Below are positions 61,717 to 64,000 of a stretch of 64,000 bases of DNA, piece after piece (the stretch's first letter is position 1; each line of letters opens with the position of its first letter). Under the pieces are notes generated by a model, which saw only the letters and a list, made by a program, of their open reading frames with translations, had not been told where the DNA came from and ran no database searches. Source of the DNA: Providencia alcalifaciens (GTDB lineage: Bacteria > Pseudomonadota > Gammaproteobacteria > Enterobacterales > Enterobacteriaceae); NCBI RefSeq assembly GCF_915403165.1, contig NZ_OU659204.1:2170001-2234000 (forward strand). The letters run 5' to 3'. Made by a program: the position numbers and the translations under genes.

Positions 61717-62514
61717 TTACCACCAGCGATGAAAATGGTGTACAGGTCCAAAGCCACTGCCGACCTCTAAACTATCTGCTTGCTCCAGTGCCCCTTGCAA
61801 ATAGGCTTTTGCTTCCACAACCGTTTGTTGCCAATCTGCAAGACGTGGTCTCAGTGCGGCTAGTGCTGCTGACAATGTGCATCCTGTACCATGGGTATTT
61901 TTGGTATCGATACGTACCGATGTAAAGCGCCACTCACCTTCTGGGGTAATCAACCAATCAGGGCTTTGAGAATCGATTAAGTGCCCGCCTTTCATCAAGA
62001 CACTTTGGCAACCCAATTGCAGTAAACGTTGCCCTTGCTCACGCATTTGTTCTTCGGTTTGCGCCACCGGCTCATCAAGTAATACTGCCGCTTCGGGTAA
62101 ATTTGGTGTGATCAGAGAAACCATGGGTAAAAGCTCACGTCTTAGCGTCTCCACGGCATCAGGTAATAATAGTGGGTCTCCGCTTTTGGCTAACATCACA
62201 GTATCGAGCACCACATAAGGTACGGGTGTTTTTTTCAACGCATTGGCGACAACTTGAACATTGTCGCGATTAGATAACATTCCGATTTTCGCGGCATCAA
62301 TACGGACATCACTTAAAACAGAGTTCAATTGCGCTGCAACAAAGTCTGAAGGGATATTATGGATGGCTTGAACACCTTGCGTATTTTGTGCCACCAGTGC
62401 AGTTATTACACTGGTTCCATACGCACCGAGTGCGGAAAATGTTTTCAGGTCTGCTTGAATACCAGCTCCGCCTGATGGATCTGTTCCCGCAATCGTTAAT
62501 GCATTCACTCTCAT
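61717..62514 (-). CDS. thiD: Hydroxymethylpyrimidine/phosphomethylpyrimidine kinase
   Basis: Phosphorylates HMP and HMP-P in thiamine synthesis. The 265 residues (266 in E. coli) show ribokinase-fold motifs AGTDPSGGAGIQADLKTF, VLDTVMLAKSGD, LITPNLPEA and the anion hole TKNTHGTGCTLSAALAA. ATG 62514 follows GGAGAGGG; an in-frame start at 62529 is less likely. It is a stand-alone thiD, without thiM or thiC next to it, and no TPP riboswitch is seen upstream. Confidence 0.95.
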   Translation of the reverse strand: MRVNALTIAGTDPSGGAGIQADLKTFSALGAYGTSVITALVAQNTQGVQAIHNIPSDFVAAQLNSVLSDVRIDAAKIGMLSNRDNVQVVANALKKTPVPYVVLDTVMLAKSGDPLLLPDAVETLRRELLPMVSLITPNLPEAAVLLDEPVAQTEEQMREQGQRLLQLGCQSVLMKGGHLIDSQSPDWLITPEGEWRFTSVRIDTKNTHGTGCTLSAALAALRPRLADWQQTVVEAKAYLQGALEQADSLEVGSGFGPVHHFHRWW

Positions 62515-62531
62515 TAATGCCCTCTCCATTG

Positions 62532-62586
62532 TCTTCAGAAAAATAATGGTCTTCAGAAAAATAATTGCCTTCAGAAAGATAATTGA
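62532..62586. repeat. Three tandem 18-base repeats upstream of thiD
   Basis: Three units containing CTTCAGAAA-ATAAT start at 62533, 62551 and 62569, exactly 18 bases apart; the third has an A-to-G change. They lie about 20-70 bases upstream of thiD. Copy number may vary between strains. Confidence 0.8.
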
Positions 62587-62894
62587 CCTTAGTCATATTG
62601 CGTTTATGATGCCTTTTTAACTTAAAAAAAATCATTAAGTTAATGAAACAACGACCTTAAATGGATTGTCTCATACAAAACATTAATTACTAGCAGATTA
62701 TCCATTGACCCCAATAATTAGATGCGATTAATTTCCATCTAGAGTAATTCAATATTTTACATAAAATAATCATATGGTTATGAATCATAAATTCATTCTA
62801 ATACCCATAATTGATATAAACATTGAATTGATTCCTTACAACAAATTACGATCCTAATAAGTCATTATCCTAATTTAACCATTTATTGCTGTCC

Positions 62895-62911
62895 TATTTA
62901 GCTTATCTTTA
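62895..62911 (+). promoter_or_regulatory. Candidate PhoP box upstream of pagP
   Basis: TATTTA-N5-TCTTTA is a direct repeat with 11-base period, each half five of six matches to the PhoP consensus TGTTTA. PagP is PhoP-regulated in Salmonella. A TACAAT -10 lies at 62928-62933, slightly farther than usual. Confidence 0.45.
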
Positions 62912-63008
62912 TTAAAATAATTCCCACTACAATTATTACAATTGCGATAATGATGTTGTCAATGTCTATCATGACTCATCTATCAGATAAAACTAGATTG
63001 GATCCACA

Positions 63009-63584
63009 ATGAGAGTTAATAAAAACATACAGTTGGTTGTAGGCGCATCGGCAATTCTGAGCGCTTCAATCTGCATGTCATCACCTGCGTTGGCTGAAGA
63101 GCAGCCTGTCGGTTTATGGGATAAATTCACCAATAACGTCAGCACCACTTGGGATTCTGACAAATATGAGCTGTATATCCCGTTCTTCACTTGGCATAAC
63201 CGTTTTATGTACGATAAAGAAAAAACGGATACCTACAATGAAGAACCATGGGGCTTTGGTATCGGTAAATATCGTTATGATGAAGATAATGACTGGCATG
63301 CACTCTATGCAATGGCATTTATGGATTCCCATAATAAAGTCGAGCCAATCGTTGGTTATGGTTTCCAAAAAATGTGGATCCCAGGCGACCTTGATGGTTT
63401 CCGTATGGGTGCGGGTTTTACGTTAGGTATCACCGCGCGTGAAGAATATAGCTATATCCCAATCCCAGTTCCGCTGCCTTTAGTCTCTGTCGAATATGAT
63501 AAATTTTCTGTTCAAGCCACCTATATTCCAGGCACCTACAATAACGGTAACGTGCTGTTTGCTTGGTTACGTTGGCAGTGGTAA
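63009..63584 (+). CDS. pagP: Lipid A palmitoyltransferase PagP
   Basis: Outer-membrane barrel enzyme that moves a palmitate from phospholipid to lipid A, increasing resistance to antimicrobial peptides. The 191 residues (186 in E. coli) have a signal peptide ending near ALAEEQ, the catalytic His in FFTWHNRFMYDKEKTD, YAMAF, and the conserved end TYIPGTYNNGNVLFAWLRWQW-type strand. It is followed by a strong terminator. Confidence 0.94.
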   Translation: MRVNKNIQLVVGASAILSASICMSSPALAEEQPVGLWDKFTNNVSTTWDSDKYELYIPFFTWHNRFMYDKEKTDTYNEEPWGFGIGKYRYDEDNDWHALYAMAFMDSHNKVEPIVGYGFQKMWIPGDLDGFRMGAGFTLGITAREEYSYIPIPVPLPLVSVEYDKFSVQATYIPGTYNNGNVLFAWLRWQW

Positions 63585-63638
63585 GCGCTTGAGCTTACGC
63601 TCATATCGCTAGAGGCCGATTTAACAGAAAATAAGTAC

Positions 63639-63676
63639 AAAAAAACCGGTAGATTAAAAATCTTACCGGTTTTTAT
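63639..63676 (+). terminator. Terminator after pagP
   Basis: AAAACCGGTA-GATT pairs with AATC-TTACCGGTTTTT around an A-rich loop. A and T runs on both sides make it bidirectional for pagP and the convergent permease. Confidence 0.88.
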
Positions 63677-63720
63677 TTATATAGCCTTTTATTTATCAAT
63701 ACGCTTACTTATTGATAAGG

Positions 63721-64000
63721 CTATAACGCATTGCCCTCTACACCTTGTTTTTTGGTGCCCGAGAATTGATAACCAACCCACAGAACCGCGACCCAAACAG
63801 GCATAATCAGGACAGAAACGCGTAAGCCATCCATTGTTAGAATAATAATCAAGATCAGCGACAAGAACGCTAAACACAGATAGTTACCAAATGGATACCA
63901 AATACTCTTAAACTTCGTTTCAATACCTTGTTTATTCATTGCTGCTCTAAACTTCAAGTTAGAGACACAGATCATAATCCAGTTTAAAACTAACGTGGTG
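63721..64000 (-). CDS. C-terminal part of an amino-acid permease (APC family)
   Basis: The frame stays open to the right edge (at least 92 residues), so the N-terminal part is outside the window. The visible end, LKFRAAMNKQGIETKFKS then YPFGNYLCLAFLSLILII and VSVLIMPVWVAVLWVGY, has the last two helices of the amino-acid transporter family and resembles AnsP/AroP-type permeases. The substrate cannot be told from this fragment. Confidence 0.8.
   Translation of the reverse strand, partial: TTLVLNWIMICVSNLKFRAAMNKQGIETKFKSIWYPFGNYLCLAFLSLILIIILTMDGLRVSVLIMPVWVAVLWVGYQFSGTKKQGVEGNAL

Larger units (their letters stand above)
62515..63008. other. thiD-pagP divergent intergenic region
   Basis: This 494-base AT-rich gap contains the 18-base tandem repeats near thiD and a PhoP-type direct repeat near pagP. 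No protein-coding frame is convincing. Confidence 0.55.

Noticed and set aside
62532-62586. CRISPR array
   Set aside because: Units are directly adjacent with no spacers and only three copies.

Overview
This window looks like chromosome from an enterobacterium of the Morganellaceae, most likely Providencia or a close relative. Nearly every gene has a clear Escherichia coli orthologue of nearly the same length, base composition is moderately AT-rich, and gene order follows several E. coli blocks with rearrangements and insertions. I see no rRNA, tRNA, insertion sequence, prophage or CRISPR array. Names rest on recalled family sequences and motifs; no database search was run.

Layout. 1-156: tail of an unidentified gene. 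322-5996: guaA-guaB (GMP synthesis), divergent xseA, and the esterase aes. 6157-12610: a minus-strand iron/haem block (ChaN-type lipoprotein, TonB-like protein, oligopeptidase B with a signal peptide, HasR-like outer-membrane receptor) headed by a near-perfect Fur box. 12704-16040: maeB and an orphan NarP-like response regulator. 16248-21676: yffB-dapE-M15 peptidase, ybaN, ypfN, tmcA and yeaL. 22066-25493: a five-gene ECF transporter operon of unknown substrate. 25562-30690: purC, an unidentified gene, bamC-dapA and divergent gcvR-bcp. 30744-38681: perM, bepA-yfgD, hda (CTG start), uraA-upp and divergent purM-purN. 38773-42699: an insertion relative to E. coli (ygfF, ada plus a PEP-mutase-like gene, speG) between purN and ppk. 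42789-50024: ppk-ppx-mgtE and an MFS symporter. 50281-61362: mdtABC-baeSR without mdtD, then trhP. 61610-61699: the sRNA CyaR. 61717-64000: thiD, pagP and the tail of an amino-acid permease.

How the genes work together. Purine genes (guaBA, purC, purMN) carry PurR-type sites at purC and purM. Cell-envelope functions recur: BamC and BepA (outer-membrane assembly), DapA and DapE (diaminopimelate for peptidoglycan), PagP (lipid A), and MdtABC with its regulators BaeSR. The most unusual unit is the 6.2-12.6 kb block, which looks like a haem or haemoprotein acquisition system in which a HasR-type receptor is paired with a periplasmic oligopeptidase and a ChaN lipoprotein rather than with the usual hemophore and its exporter. 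Other points of interest are the CyaR gene with a CRP half-site at -41.5 and an unexplained Fur box upstream, the ECF operon, and the gene inserted between bamC and purC.
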